Source: a virus. From it: a DNA stretch of 64,000 nt. Below, piece by piece: positions 50,091-58,460 of the stretch. Numbering within the stretch: position 1 is the first letter of the stretch; the number at the start of each line of letters is the position of its first letter. The stretch is taken from positions 62,001 through 126,000 of the IMG/VR virus record IMGVR_UViG_3300031566_000001, one strand, 5' to 3'. A program made the position numbers and the translations under genes. The notes below the pieces were generated by a model. The model saw nothing but the letters and a program-made list of their open reading frames with translations, did not search any database and was not told where the DNA came from.

Positions 50091-50524
50091 CCCGACAACG
50101 CATGGATGGAAAAGGAACACCCTTTGGCGAATGGCTTAGGACCCGCCACCAAGGCAAGATAGGGTCGCACACTTTCTCCGCCCAGAACCTTGACTACATT
50201 TGGCACAATTACCGCGAGAATTGGTTCATCACCATCGAAGAGAAGCGCTACGGCGGTATGAGGGACCGGAGTGCGCAGAGAGCTCAAAGGGATACCCATG
50301 GCATAGTAGCGCAATTGCTCGAAGGGTCTTCGGGTATGGATGTTGATACGCTGCGGGGCCATCGAAGGGCTGAGTATCGTGGTCATTATGAGATTGTGTT
50401 TGACCGGACCAGCCCGGACGATGGTGATATGACCATCAATGGGAGGCAGGCGAACGAGCAAGATTTGCTTAGACTCTTGACGGTTGGCAGATGGTCATGG
50501 AGTTCTGCGGAGTTGGAGCTATGA
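50087..50524 (+). CDS. hypothetical protein after the methylase, possible nuclease
   Basis: 145 residues, coupled by ATGA to the methylase. GTPFGEWLRTRHQGKIGS and WHNYRENWFITIEEKRYGG; the E-E-K strand could be part of a PD-(D/E)XK active site, but the other residues are not obvious. If a nuclease, it might pair with the methylase. Low certainty; it is also AT-richer than most genes here. Confidence 0.45.
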   Translation: MTRQRMDGKGTPFGEWLRTRHQGKIGSHTFSAQNLDYIWHNYRENWFITIEEKRYGGMRDRSAQRAQRDTHGIVAQLLEGSSGMDVDTLRGHRRAEYRGHYEIVFDRTSPDDGDMTINGRQANEQDLLRLLTVGRWSWSSAELEL

Positions 50525-51423
50525 TCACCGTCCCCATCCGCGACGGCACCTTCCCGCACAGCGCCTCCATGTCCCTGGCTGGCGAGAACGCGGGCGAGGC
50601 CCCGAAGTCTCTGCACTGGCGCCGTGTGCCGGACCTCCTGGATGATGCGCCTGTGATGGTGTTCACGGATATGTGCCTGGATGAAGTCTTGCTCTCCCGG
50701 TCCCCGACGAACATCGCCATTCTTATAGAGCCGCCTGCGTTCTCCACGACTCATTATGAGAAAGCTGTGATGCTGGAGAAGTACTTTGATGCCATATTCA
50801 CCTATGACCTGGAGCACCTGCGCCGTGGCGGCCCGTGGCGGTTCTACCCCTATGGCGGGTCGAGGATTCAGGAGTGGCACGTCTACGAGAAGCTGGGGCT
50901 AGTGAGCCTCATTGTGTCGGATAAGCACGTCACGGAGGGGCACCGCCTCCGCCATGAGGCTGTTGAGCGGTTCGGCTCGCACCTACACGTCTTTGGGGAG
51001 CCTTATACCGAGTACCTTAACCCGAAGGGACCAGGGCTGCGGCCCTTCTGTTATTCCGTTGTCATCGAGTCTGGGCGGAGTGACTACTATTTTAGTGAGA
51101 AGCTCGTTGACTGCTTCTCACAGGGAGCGGTGCCCATCTACTGGGGCTGCCCTGGCATTGACGGGTTTTTTGAGGGGAACGGGATCATCTCCTTTGAGAC
51201 CCTGGATGACCTGGCGTACATCCTGGCGTCCATCTCAATGCAAGACTATCACGACCGCTTGCCTGCTATCATGCGTAATCTGGAGCTGGCGCGGAGCTTT
51301 CGGTGTGCCGAGGACCACCTGGTACGGGAGTATGGCTGGCTTTTCGAGGACAGTGAGCAGGCGGCCCTGATGCGCATGCAGAGCAAGGAGCAGCTGGTGC
51401 AGAGTGAGCCGGTAATCAGGTAA
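50521..51423 (+). CDS. GT10-family fucosyltransferase-like protein
   Basis: 300 residues from ATG 50521, coupled by ATGA. The C-terminal part has FCYSVVIESGRSDYYFSEKL then VDCFSQGAVPIYWGCPGI, the donor-binding signature of GT10 alpha-1,3/1,4-fucosyltransferases. These move fucose from GDP-fucose to a glycan. A GDP-fucose synthase gene lies in the same operon, so a phage fucosylation step is likely. The acceptor is unknown. Confidence 0.75.
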   Translation: MITVPIRDGTFPHSASMSLAGENAGEAPKSLHWRRVPDLLDDAPVMVFTDMCLDEVLLSRSPTNIAILIEPPAFSTTHYEKAVMLEKYFDAIFTYDLEHLRRGGPWRFYPYGGSRIQEWHVYEKLGLVSLIVSDKHVTEGHRLRHEAVERFGSHLHVFGEPYTEYLNPKGPGLRPFCYSVVIESGRSDYYFSEKLVDCFSQGAVPIYWGCPGIDGFFEGNGIISFETLDDLAYILASISMQDYHDRLPAIMRNLELARSFRCAEDHLVREYGWLFEDSEQAALMRMQSKEQLVQSEPVIR

Positions 51424-51430
51424 GGAGGGG

Positions 51431-51775
51431 ATGATGCATGATGTGGGGGACATTCATGTAGCAGTAGATGTCAGGCCCTTTGGCGGCGTTGAGATTTATA
51501 TTGGGCGTGGGAGGGGTTCTGGTTTTGAGGTGGCTCAGCCTGTAGAGCTGATATTCAAGTCCGCGAAGCCGGAGGAGGTATCCGAGCCAACTTTGCGGTT
51601 AGGTGAGTACTATGCCCATGAGCTGTTACAGGCGCTGGCTGAGGGGTTCGATAGTATTGGTATCAGGACCGACAAAGATGCCAAGATTGAAGGCACGCTG
51701 GGAGCGACGCGGTATCACCTGGAAGATTTGCGGAGCTTGCTGAAGTTGGGGGGGGATGAGAACCAATCTCAGTGA
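51431..51775 (+). CDS. hypothetical protein
   Basis: 114 residues from ATG 51431 or 51434 (SD AAGGAGGGG). IHVAVDVRPFGGVEIYIGRG and a helical C-terminal half. No recognised family. The last 20 bp overlap the sulfotransferase gene. Confidence 0.5.
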   Translation: MMHDVGDIHVAVDVRPFGGVEIYIGRGRGSGFEVAQPVELIFKSAKPEEVSEPTLRLGEYYAHELLQALAEGFDSIGIRTDKDAKIEGTLGATRYHLEDLRSLLKLGGDENQSQ

Positions 51776-52475
51776 CAAACGGCTGTTCTTCGTGATCGGT
51801 CCACCCCGGTCCGGCACGACCATCGTGGCCAGAGTATTCAACTCCTTAGAAGATGGGTTCTGCTTAGGGGAGCCGCACTGGATTCACGAGGCTGAGGGCG
51901 GCAAGGCTGACGGGCAGGCCTACGGCAAGGTCGAACGGTGGCACAAGCCCGTGGATGATTACCGGCTCATCATGCAGGCCAATGTGATACCGATCCTGGA
52001 GCGGGGTCCTTTCAAGGTTGGAGGCTACAAGGAGACTTACCAGCACTTCCGGCATACCTGCGAGCCTTTGCTGGAGGCTCACATGCCCTTGGTAGACTTC
52101 TTCATCGTGGTGCTTCGGGACCCCCGACTGGTGCTATCCTCGCTGCGGGCGCTGGGCTGGGACAATGTGCGAGTGAGAGACATCAATCAAGACTACGAGC
52201 GCATGAGTGAGCTGGCGCAGGATGAGCGGGCGGTCGTGGTGGTCTTGGAGGACTTCGTGAAGGACCCCCTGGGATACCTGAATGCGTGGCTGCCCTTTCA
52301 GATCGAGGGGCCTTTGGAACTGAAGCCCACGGGTCACAGGTACGGTGACACGGTTGCCAATAAGGGTGATACTGTGGACCCCGAGGCGCCGGGCCGGAGA
52401 GTTATGGACCTCAGCGACAAGTGGGTGCGGGGTTTGGCCCCGGCCATGGGGGTGTGGGAACGATGGAAGAGCTAA
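51756..52475 (+). CDS. sulfotransferase-like protein
   Basis: 239 residues with a clear P-loop, FVIGPPRSGTTIVARVF (about 12-28), typical of sulfotransferases, and VVLRDPRLVLSSLRAL (about 110), the 3'-phosphate motif. Donor would be PAPS, substrate probably a sugar. SD GGGGGG. Confidence 0.75.
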   Translation: MRTNLSDKRLFFVIGPPRSGTTIVARVFNSLEDGFCLGEPHWIHEAEGGKADGQAYGKVERWHKPVDDYRLIMQANVIPILERGPFKVGGYKETYQHFRHTCEPLLEAHMPLVDFFIVVLRDPRLVLSSLRALGWDNVRVRDINQDYERMSELAQDERAVVVVLEDFVKDPLGYLNAWLPFQIEGPLELKPTGHRYGDTVANKGDTVDPEAPGRRVMDLSDKWVRGLAPAMGVWERWKS

Positions 52476-53281
52476 GGGCCTTGATGGGACGGTACACTGT
52501 GGAGAACCTGGACCCTTTTGAGGCATCTGACGGGATGGAGGCCAAGCGGTTCCAGGAGCGCATCGAGTCCCTGCCGGGCACGGTGTACGGTGATGACCCC
52601 AATCAGCGCCCGTTTGATAACGTGTTCACCTGGGGGCACGACCATGATTTCGGGACCTTCCAGATGAAGGGCCAGATGGGAGATCGGCACATCCGGGTGG
52701 TCAAGGCGTTCCTGGATATGGGGGTGGAGTTCAAGGGCCGTGTGCTGGACGTGGGCTGCTGGACTGGTGGCACATCGCTCCTACTGGCGGCGATGGGGTG
52801 CGAAGTCACCGCTGTTGAAGAGGCTCTTCATTATGCTGGGGTCATGAACTTTTTGGCGCAGGCCTTTGGCCTTGGGAGTCAACTGGAGGTCATTCATTGG
52901 TCCCTTTACGACCTTCCGGGCTTTTGTGAGCCGGTGGACATGGTGGGGAGGTTTGACCTGGTTTTGTGCGCGGGCGTCCTGTACCATGTGACTGATCCTG
53001 TACGTGCTCTACGCATCATGTTTGAGCGTTTGGCAGACGGCGGGACGTTGTTGCTGGAGACCGCGATCTCTGAGGTTACGGGCAAGCATTTGGTCTACTG
53101 CGGCCCGCAAGAGCCGGGTTACCGATGGCTCCTACCTACGGTGGAGGTGTTGTACTGCATGTTGGTGGACGTGGGTTTCAAGGACATTCAACACGAACTG
53201 CACGCTGACGGCAGCCGGGCTACGGTAGTCGCTAAAAGGAAGGAACACGTGAGTATGATGATGGCGGGGGTATCGAGGTGA
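52463..53281 (+). CDS. class I SAM-dependent methyltransferase
   Basis: 272 residues from ATG 52463. VLDVGCWTGGTSLLLAAMGC (about 90) is motif I with the usual acidic end of strand 2 (VEEAL), and FDLVLCAGVLYHVTDPVRAL the motif IV region. Resembles small-molecule or tRNA-modifying methylases (CmoB-like shape) as well as sugar methylases; the neighbours favour a glycan. Overlaps the sulfotransferase. Confidence 0.75.
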   Translation: MEELRALMGRYTVENLDPFEASDGMEAKRFQERIESLPGTVYGDDPNQRPFDNVFTWGHDHDFGTFQMKGQMGDRHIRVVKAFLDMGVEFKGRVLDVGCWTGGTSLLLAAMGCEVTAVEEALHYAGVMNFLAQAFGLGSQLEVIHWSLYDLPGFCEPVDMVGRFDLVLCAGVLYHVTDPVRALRIMFERLADGGTLLLETAISEVTGKHLVYCGPQEPGYRWLLPTVEVLYCMLVDVGFKDIQHELHADGSRATVVAKRKEHVSMMMAGVSR

Positions 53282-53817
53282 CCATAACAGCTTTTGACCT
53301 TTCAGATGGGAATGAACCAATGAGTTACGGCGAGATCAACTTCCTGGTCTCATTGGTCAAGGACCTTACGGCAGAACCGGTCATCGTCAACATCGGGGCC
53401 GCGGATGGTGTGTCCACCGTGGCTATGCTGGAGGCCCGCAGGGATGCCTTCATCTTCTCTGTGGACATCGGCGAGTGCCCCCAGGAGCGGGCCAACGTAG
53501 AGGCTGCTGGGCTTGATGTAACCCGCGTGGTGCGACTCTTAGGGCGCAGTCAGGACGTCGGCAAGCGGTTCCCCTATGAGGCTGATATGGTGCTTGTGGA
53601 TGGAGGGCATGATTATGAGTCCGTGGGGGGGGATATTGAGGTCTGGGCTTGGCGCGTGCGACCTAGCGGGGTGCTGGCGTTTCACGACTACATCGAGCCA
53701 CCCCGGCCTGCGAACAACCCGAGTGAGGCTTTTGAGGCTGTGAATGATAACCTACCGGACGGGTTTGAGCTGGTCAGCCGTGTGGACAGGCTGATTGCAT
53801 TCAGGAGGGTGGGGTGA
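53278..53817 (+). CDS. SAM-dependent methyltransferase, Methyltransf_24-like
   Basis: 179 residues from GTG 53278. VIVNIGAADGVSTVAMLEAR, FIFSVDIGECPQER and ADMVLVDGGHDYESVGGDIE fit this family. The C-terminal domain of the protein at 56000 is a paralogue, with the same VNIGAAxG and VRxLGRSQ pattern. Probably a glycan methylase. Confidence 0.75.
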   Translation: MTITAFDLSDGNEPMSYGEINFLVSLVKDLTAEPVIVNIGAADGVSTVAMLEARRDAFIFSVDIGECPQERANVEAAGLDVTRVVRLLGRSQDVGKRFPYEADMVLVDGGHDYESVGGDIEVWAWRVRPSGVLAFHDYIEPPRPANNPSEAFEAVNDNLPDGFELVSRVDRLIAFRRVG

Positions 53818-54065
53818 AGGCCAATCTAGTGTCGCTGGGCCTCCCAGCTGATGAGGTTCTCAGGCGCGTGAAGAGGCCGAAGCGCACGCGGCGCCTGGGC
53901 CTGGACCCTGACTTGCGCGGCTGGATGGGTGGCATTCAGGGCAAGGTTTTTGAGTGGGTGTATCCCTGGGGGGTGCTGGTGTTCAAACGCCGCCGGGATG
54001 AAGGGCATGGTCCGCACTGCTACCGCGTGGTGGAGAAGAGGGTGAATGATGGCAAGAAGAGATAA
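53814..54065 (+). CDS. small basic protein
   Basis: 83 residues from GTG 53814. Very basic (RRVKRPKRTRRLGLDPDLRG), with a beta-like GKVFEWVYPWGVLVFKRRR. A nucleic-acid or membrane contact is possible. Overlaps both neighbours. Confidence 0.45.
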   Translation: MKANLVSLGLPADEVLRRVKRPKRTRRLGLDPDLRGWMGGIQGKVFEWVYPWGVLVFKRRRDEGHGPHCYRVVEKRVNDGKKR

Positions 54066-54456
54066 TGGGGAACTGCGGGAGCTGGACGCACAGGTGGCCG
54101 AGGAGGTGATGGAAGTTGAACTCTGTCACCATGAGTTGCACGAGACGAAGCCCGTTTGCAAGTACTGCCACCTTAATGAGGGTTTCTGGCAGCCGAAGTG
54201 GGGAAGAATAGAGCCACCGAATCACTATTCCACTGACATGGCCCATGCCTGGCCGGTTCACAAGATGGCTTGCTCATGGCTCTTCAGTAAGCGTAGGCTC
54301 TACTTGGTGGCGCTGCAGGGTGTGGTGTGTGAAAGGCTACGTAAAGAGGGCGAGCTAAGGGTAAAGGGCAAGGTGGCATGGCCCGATGTGCTGGTTTTCT
54401 TGGGGCCGATAGACATCTGCAATGCGGCCCTGGAGGTGGTGCGAGATGTCCCTTGA
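54046..54456 (+). CDS. phage ABA-sandwich-domain-like protein
   Basis: 136 residues from ATG 54046 or 54049. CHHELHETKPVCKYCH is a small metal site, and PNHYSTDMAHAWPVHKM fits the start of the Phage ABA sandwich domain (P-x-Y-S-T-D-x-x-A-A-W). Found in many phages, function unknown. It sits inside the glycan region as an unrelated insertion. Confidence 0.6.
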   Translation: MMARRDNGELRELDAQVAEEVMEVELCHHELHETKPVCKYCHLNEGFWQPKWGRIEPPNHYSTDMAHAWPVHKMACSWLFSKRRLYLVALQGVVCERLRKEGELRVKGKVAWPDVLVFLGPIDICNAALEVVRDVP

Positions 54457-54973
54457 CCCTATGACTACCGGCCCTGCATACCAGGGTTGGGCGGTGGACT
54501 TCCTGAACCCGCGGATTGAAAAGCACTTCCGTGCCTTCGAGTGGGGTAGCGGTTGGAGCACTATCTGGCTGGCTGCGCGGTGTGCCAGCGTGGTCAGCGT
54601 AGAGCATGACCGAGAATGGTTTCAGGACGCGGAGTCCAACATGCGGCGGTATGGGGTGGGGGAGAACGTGAGCCTGCTGCACATACCCAAGGACCGAGGC
54701 GCGTCGGAGTACGCGTACTATGCCGACGTCATCCTGGGCTATCCCGATGAGCACTTTCACATCATCTGCGTGGACGGACGCAACCGGGCAGGGTGTATCC
54801 GGAACGCCATGGTGAAGCTGGTGAGGCCCGGCGGGATGATGGTGGTGGATGACTACCCCAGGGCGCAGTACCAGGAGGCTTTGCAGCTGATGGACAGTTG
54901 GAGCCGTAACCTGGTCTATCGGGGCACCGAGACCATGGCCACGGGCGTGTGGTTCAGACCGACGGAGGGGTGA
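54446..54973 (+). CDS. methyltransferase-like protein
   Basis: 175 residues from ATG 54446. FEWGSGWSTIWLAARCASVV is a motif I variant, then SVEHDREW, HIICVDGRNRAGCIRNAM and PGGMMVVDDY. These match a family of small SAM-dependent methylases common near glycosyltransferases. Overlaps the previous gene by 11 bp. Confidence 0.65.
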   Translation: MSLDPMTTGPAYQGWAVDFLNPRIEKHFRAFEWGSGWSTIWLAARCASVVSVEHDREWFQDAESNMRRYGVGENVSLLHIPKDRGASEYAYYADVILGYPDEHFHIICVDGRNRAGCIRNAMVKLVRPGGMMVVDDYPRAQYQEALQLMDSWSRNLVYRGTETMATGVWFRPTEG

Positions 54974-54974
54974 G

Positions 54975-55733
54975 ATGACCCTTTTCGCTCATACTCACTG
55001 TGTAGCGTTTGAGCTGTCTAATACCTGTCCGTATGCCTGGTTACACAAGAAGTGCCCTCTACACTTGGAGTTGGCATCGGCCTTTCGACTGAAGGAGACA
55101 AAACACCTGCCCGGCAGTGTTGTAAGGGCTGTGCTGGACACTTTGGGAAAGCACGGGTACAAGAGTACCATCTCCTTTCATCAGTACAATGAGCCGTTAG
55201 TTGACCCGCGCCTGTTCGAGTTCATCCGCTACGCCAGGAAGCAATGCCCGGAGGCCAGGATCATCATTCTGACCAACGGGGTTTTTCTATCGCGGCAACT
55301 GGCCCTGGAACTGGAAGAGGCTGGCCTGACGGGCTTGTGGGTGACGCTTTACGGTGGTCAGGAGGATGAAGGGGCTACATGGGAATGGATGAAACGTGAG
55401 ATCATACCCATCTTCTCGGAGAGCAATGTCCAGACCTGGGCTATGAATGATGGACTGGATGACAGGCTGTGCATTTATGATCGGGAATATCAGACTGACA
55501 GGCGCAATTGTTATGCGCCGTTTAGTGCAGTCATTATCACCAGGGATGCGGAATGGGGATTGTGTTGTATGGATTGGAAGCGCACGGTATCCCTGGGGAG
55601 CCTGAGGGAGCATACCCTGGAAGAACTGATGCAGTCCGGTGAGCCGGAGCGCATCTATGCGGCATTGCAAGGGGGGGATCGGACGGTATTGGACCTGTGC
55701 CGCCGCTGCACGTTTACGATAACCCCAAGGTGA
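54975..55733 (+). CDS. radical-SAM-like protein with an unusual Cys motif and SPASM-like tail
   Basis: 252 residues. FELSNTCPYAWLHKKCPLH stands where radical SAM proteins have C-x3-C-x2-C, but only two Cys are present here. STISFHQYNEPLVDPRLFEF, IIILTNGVFLS and LTGLWVTLYGG follow the radical SAM barrel order. The C-terminus NCYAPFSAVIITRDAEWGLC...CMDW...DLCRRC fits a SPASM-like auxiliary cluster. It could bind a different cluster or use a third ligand. Substrate unknown, possibly sugar or peptide. Confidence 0.65.
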   Translation: MTLFAHTHCVAFELSNTCPYAWLHKKCPLHLELASAFRLKETKHLPGSVVRAVLDTLGKHGYKSTISFHQYNEPLVDPRLFEFIRYARKQCPEARIIILTNGVFLSRQLALELEEAGLTGLWVTLYGGQEDEGATWEWMKREIIPIFSESNVQTWAMNDGLDDRLCIYDREYQTDRRNCYAPFSAVIITRDAEWGLCCMDWKRTVSLGSLREHTLEELMQSGEPERIYAALQGGDRTVLDLCRRCTFTITPR

Positions 55734-55736
55734 GAC

Positions 55737-55780
55737 CTTTGCTGGCAAAAGGTTTGGGTGTGGTATATTTTGTGCAAAAG
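55737..55780 (+). promoter_or_regulatory. paired palindromes, reversed, with a -10 between
   Basis: Palindrome B, CTTTGCTGGCAAAAG (55737-55751, centre 55743.5), precedes palindrome A, TTTTGTGCAAAA (centre 55773.5); spacing 30 bp. TTGCTG (55739-55744) is followed after 19 bp by TATATT (55764-55769), which overlaps palindrome A. A protein on A would cover the -10, so the reversed order may mean repression. Confidence 0.65.
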
Positions 55781-55790
55781 GGAGGACACC

Positions 55791-56000
55791 ATGTTTGAGA
55801 TTTTTCAGGGCGTTATTCTTAAATCGGATTGCCGACTAATCATTGTGTTTCGTGATGAGGGGTCTATGCAGGCTGAGTTGATAACCCTCAATACTCATGG
55901 TCTGTTGGTCCATGCTGAAGGGGGCACTATGTATGTGCCTTGGACCTCAGTCAAGACTGTCGAGCTTCTTGATATTCTCGATGATTCTAGTGGGGAATAG
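55791..56000 (+). CDS. small acidic protein
   Basis: 69 residues from ATG 55791 (SD GGGAGGACACC). FEIFQGVILKSDCRLIIVFR and GTMYVPWTSVKTVELLDI look like a small SH3-like or Hfq-like beta barrel. Starts after a reversed palindrome pair. No specific function. Confidence 0.5.
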   Translation: MFEIFQGVILKSDCRLIIVFRDEGSMQAELITLNTHGLLVHAEGGTMYVPWTSVKTVELLDILDDSSGE

Positions 56001-57202
56001 TGGAGCCAAGGGGCATTCTCTACTTTGCCATAGGTAGTAGGTATCTCATGCAGGCACAGAAGGCCGTGGCTCGCGTGCGGGACGTGTGGCCTGGGATGCC
56101 GTGCGCTATCTGGACGGAGCGGGTACCTGGTCCGGTGATGCTATCCCGTATGGAGGCCTGGCGGCAATCACCCTTCGAGCGCACCCTGGCCCTGGATGCA
56201 GACGTGTGGCTGGCGGAGCCGGTGCCGGAGGTCTTTGACTTACTGGACCGCTTCGACCTGGCGGCGGCGTATGCCCCCTGGAGAGAGGGTTATCCTGTGA
56301 ATGTGCCCGATGCCTTCCCGGAGCACAACTGCGGCGTGGTGGCCTTTCGTAAAGATGTGATCCTACTGGATTTCATGAACGATTGGGAGCGGAGGTTCCG
56401 GGAGCGCTACAGGGACATAGAGGAGATCAAGGGTTTCCACAATGATCAACCCGCTTTCCGGGAGGCCCTGTACTACTCAAGGGTGCGTGTCGCTACCCTG
56501 CCAGCGGAGTACAACTGGCGGGGTGTGGGTTATGTTTGGGGGAAAGTGAAGGTGCTGCACGTCAGGCGCCCGCCCCAGATGGTAGAACGGGAGATCAATG
56601 AGCGACTTGGACCAAGGGTGTGTATGAACTGGAAGATTCACTATGGAGAGGAGTTCCACCCGTCGATGATGCTGGAGGCGATAGACCTGACTGGCAAGGA
56701 CTACCATCACGAGCTAGAGGACATAGACACGCTGAAACGGCTGGCGGGGATGCTGCCCAGGGATGCGGTGGTAGTCAACATCGGGGCTGCGTTTGGTACG
56801 AGCGCCCTAGCACTCCTGGAGGCCCGTGAGGACCTGTTCGTGTTCTCTGTGGATGTGAAGCCCTGTGAGAAGGAGAGGGAACACCTGGCGCAGTCGGGCG
56901 TGGACCCGGCGCGGTGCGTGCGGGTGCTGGGTCGCTCTCAGGAGATAGGGTGGCCGCGTGTGGTGGATATGGTTTTTCTGGATGGTTCCCATGCCCGCAA
57001 GGACGTGATAGCGGACATCGAGGCATGGCTGCCCCGAATCAAGCCAGGGGGCATCGTGGCGGCTGATGACTACGAGAAGGGCTGCACACCTGCGGTGAAG
57101 CCTGTGGTGGATGAGGTGCTGATGGGCAAGTATGAGATGATCCTGCACGTGGGGGATATCGTGGCATTCAGGATACAGGGAGGGGACGATGGCAGAGCGT
57201 GA
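56000..57202 (+). CDS. glycosyltransferase fused to a Methyltransf_24-like domain
   Basis: 400 residues from GTG 56000. The N-terminal half has RTLALDADVWLAEPVPEVFD, a DxD motif in a GT-A context, and NCGVVAFRKD, as in nucleotide-sugar transferases with known donor sugar. The C-terminal half (about 235-395) has VVVNIGAAFGTSALALLEAR, VRVLGRSQEIGW and VDMVFLDGSHARKDV, paralogous to the protein at 53278. So one chain both adds and methylates a sugar. The gene at 60390 has the same two functions in opposite order. Confidence 0.75.
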   Translation: MEPRGILYFAIGSRYLMQAQKAVARVRDVWPGMPCAIWTERVPGPVMLSRMEAWRQSPFERTLALDADVWLAEPVPEVFDLLDRFDLAAAYAPWREGYPVNVPDAFPEHNCGVVAFRKDVILLDFMNDWERRFRERYRDIEEIKGFHNDQPAFREALYYSRVRVATLPAEYNWRGVGYVWGKVKVLHVRRPPQMVEREINERLGPRVCMNWKIHYGEEFHPSMMLEAIDLTGKDYHHELEDIDTLKRLAGMLPRDAVVVNIGAAFGTSALALLEAREDLFVFSVDVKPCEKEREHLAQSGVDPARCVRVLGRSQEIGWPRVVDMVFLDGSHARKDVIADIEAWLPRIKPGGIVAADDYEKGCTPAVKPVVDEVLMGKYEMILHVGDIVAFRIQGGDDGRA

Positions 57203-57380
57203 GTGCCTGGAGTGCGGCTGCGTGCGCGGCGAGTACCTGTGCCGGGTGGCGGAGCATCTCTGGGGCAGGGTAGAGTCGTTCTACCAGCGCAGCCAGAGGA
57301 TGGGCTTCGATGAGAAGACCTGGAGCGATTATCAAGGGGCGCTGGCAGACTACAAGGCGCATTTCGGCAGGGAATCATGA
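57189..57380 (+). CDS. small zinc-like protein
   Basis: 63 residues from ATG 57189 (SD GGGAGGGGACG). CLECGCVRGEYLC is a compact Cys group at the N-terminus, the remainder is helical. Coupled to the sugar methylase by ATGA. Function unknown. Confidence 0.5.
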   Translation: MAERECLECGCVRGEYLCRVAEHLWGRVESFYQRSQRMGFDEKTWSDYQGALADYKAHFGRES

Positions 57381-58183
57381 ATGAGCAAGACCTCAAGGAC
57401 GCCTTCGCGGCCCTGGAGCCGATGAGTGACGAGGCCCCGCCCCGGTACACGTGGGAGCGGCACCGGTGGGAGATGCGCCGCCATGTGCGCCGGGATCCCA
57501 TTGCGGGGTTCTTGAACTGGCCCACGGTGACGGCTACCATGTTCGCGGGGGAGACCCCGTTTATCCGTTCTGAGCTGGAGGCCCTGCGGGCGCAGCCTGA
57601 TTGGGCGATCCCTTGGCGGCCTGCCATCGCGGATAGCGGAATAGGCAATGCCCCACGGATGTCCGGCGACACTTCCACGAACGCCAATATGATTCATCAG
57701 GCTTTTCACCTGATGATGTGGAACAAGGCCACGCTCAAGGAGCTGCGGGACCTGGAGACCATCACGGAGTTCGGTGGGGGCTATGGGGCCATGTGCCTGA
57801 TAGCGTCAAGATTGGGGTTCCGGGGCACCTACCGCATGGTGGACTTCCCCGAGATGCGGCTTCTGCAGACCTACTACCTGTCACAGCACGAGCTGGGGTG
57901 CACGGTGGAGTTTCGGGAGGTCATCGGCCCACCGCGTTCAGACCTGTTGGTGGCTTGTTATTCGCTGAGTGAGGTCCCGCTAGAGGATCGCAAGCCGCTT
58001 CTCGGGGACGGGCGCGCTGACCATGCGGCCAATAGCTATCTCTTTGCCATGCAGGATAAGTGGGATGACGTGGACAATCTGGATTGGGTGAGGCAGTTTA
58101 CTATGTGGGACAGGGACGACTTGCTGTGGTCCATCTTCCCGATGGTGAGGCCGGGGCACTGGTACGCGATGGGCAATGCCTAA
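57377..58183 (+). CDS. putative sugar O-methyltransferase
   Basis: 268 residues. ITEFGGGYGAMCLIASRLGF is a methylase motif I and GTYRMVDFPEMRLLQTYYL its motif II region; the pair E-F-G-G-G-Y-G is typical of a family annotated as putative sugar O-methyltransferase. Acts with GTs on LPS or capsule in bacteria. ATGA overlap upstream. Its 3' end overlaps the first MPKW copy. Confidence 0.7.
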   Translation: MNEQDLKDAFAALEPMSDEAPPRYTWERHRWEMRRHVRRDPIAGFLNWPTVTATMFAGETPFIRSELEALRAQPDWAIPWRPAIADSGIGNAPRMSGDTSTNANMIHQAFHLMMWNKATLKELRDLETITEFGGGYGAMCLIASRLGFRGTYRMVDFPEMRLLQTYYLSQHELGCTVEFREVIGPPRSDLLVACYSLSEVPLEDRKPLLGDGRADHAANSYLFAMQDKWDDVDNLDWVRQFTMWDRDDLLWSIFPMVRPGHWYAMGNA

Positions 58184-58238
58184 ATGGATCAACGACCTAA
58201 ATGCACAGGTCATAGAGTGTGATGAAGGTGGAGGATGA
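58176..58238 (+). pseudogene. truncated copy 1 of the HNH gene start
   Basis: ATG 58176 opens MPKWINDLNAQVIECDEGGG then TGA. The first 17 codons match the start of the HNH gene at 58709 (MPKWIDDLNLEVIERDE). The copy is cut off after GATGAAGGTGGAGGATGAG, a sequence also found in copy 2 and including an SD. It probably gives no functional product. Confidence 0.6.
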
Positions 58239-58247
58239 GGAGGAGAA

Positions 58248-58394
58248 ATGAATGAGATAGTTGCGGTGCTCGTGGTGGTCTTGGTGCTGTTCTTTGTAGG
58301 GGTGCCCCTGGCGATGGTGCTCATTTCTCTTGGATGGCGCTGGCTTGACTTCGTAAATAGCAAGCTACATATCGTCAAGGGTCCGTGGGACTAG
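58248..58394 (+). CDS. small single-pass membrane protein
   Basis: 48 residues from ATG 58248 (SD GAGGAGGAG). VAVLVVVLVLFFVGVPLAMV is a strong transmembrane helix. It is framed by two truncated MPKW copies, so it may have arrived with them. Role unknown. Confidence 0.5.
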   Translation: MNEIVAVLVVVLVLFFVGVPLAMVLISLGWRWLDFVNSKLHIVKGPWD

Positions 58395-58458
58395 ATGCCC
58401 AAGTGGACTGAGGATCTAAACGCATAGGTCATAGAACGCGACGAAGGTGGAGGATGAG
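58395..58458 (+). repeat. truncated copy 2 of the HNH gene start
   Basis: ATG 58395 begins MPKWTEDLNA and stops at TAG. At DNA level the copy continues through GGTCATAGAACGCGACGAAG and GTGGAGGATGAG, like copy 1 and, in its first part, the intact HNH gene. The premature stop shows it is decayed as a coding sequence, while its SD-like end still serves the next gene at 58461. Confidence 0.6.
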
Positions 58459-58460
58459 GG

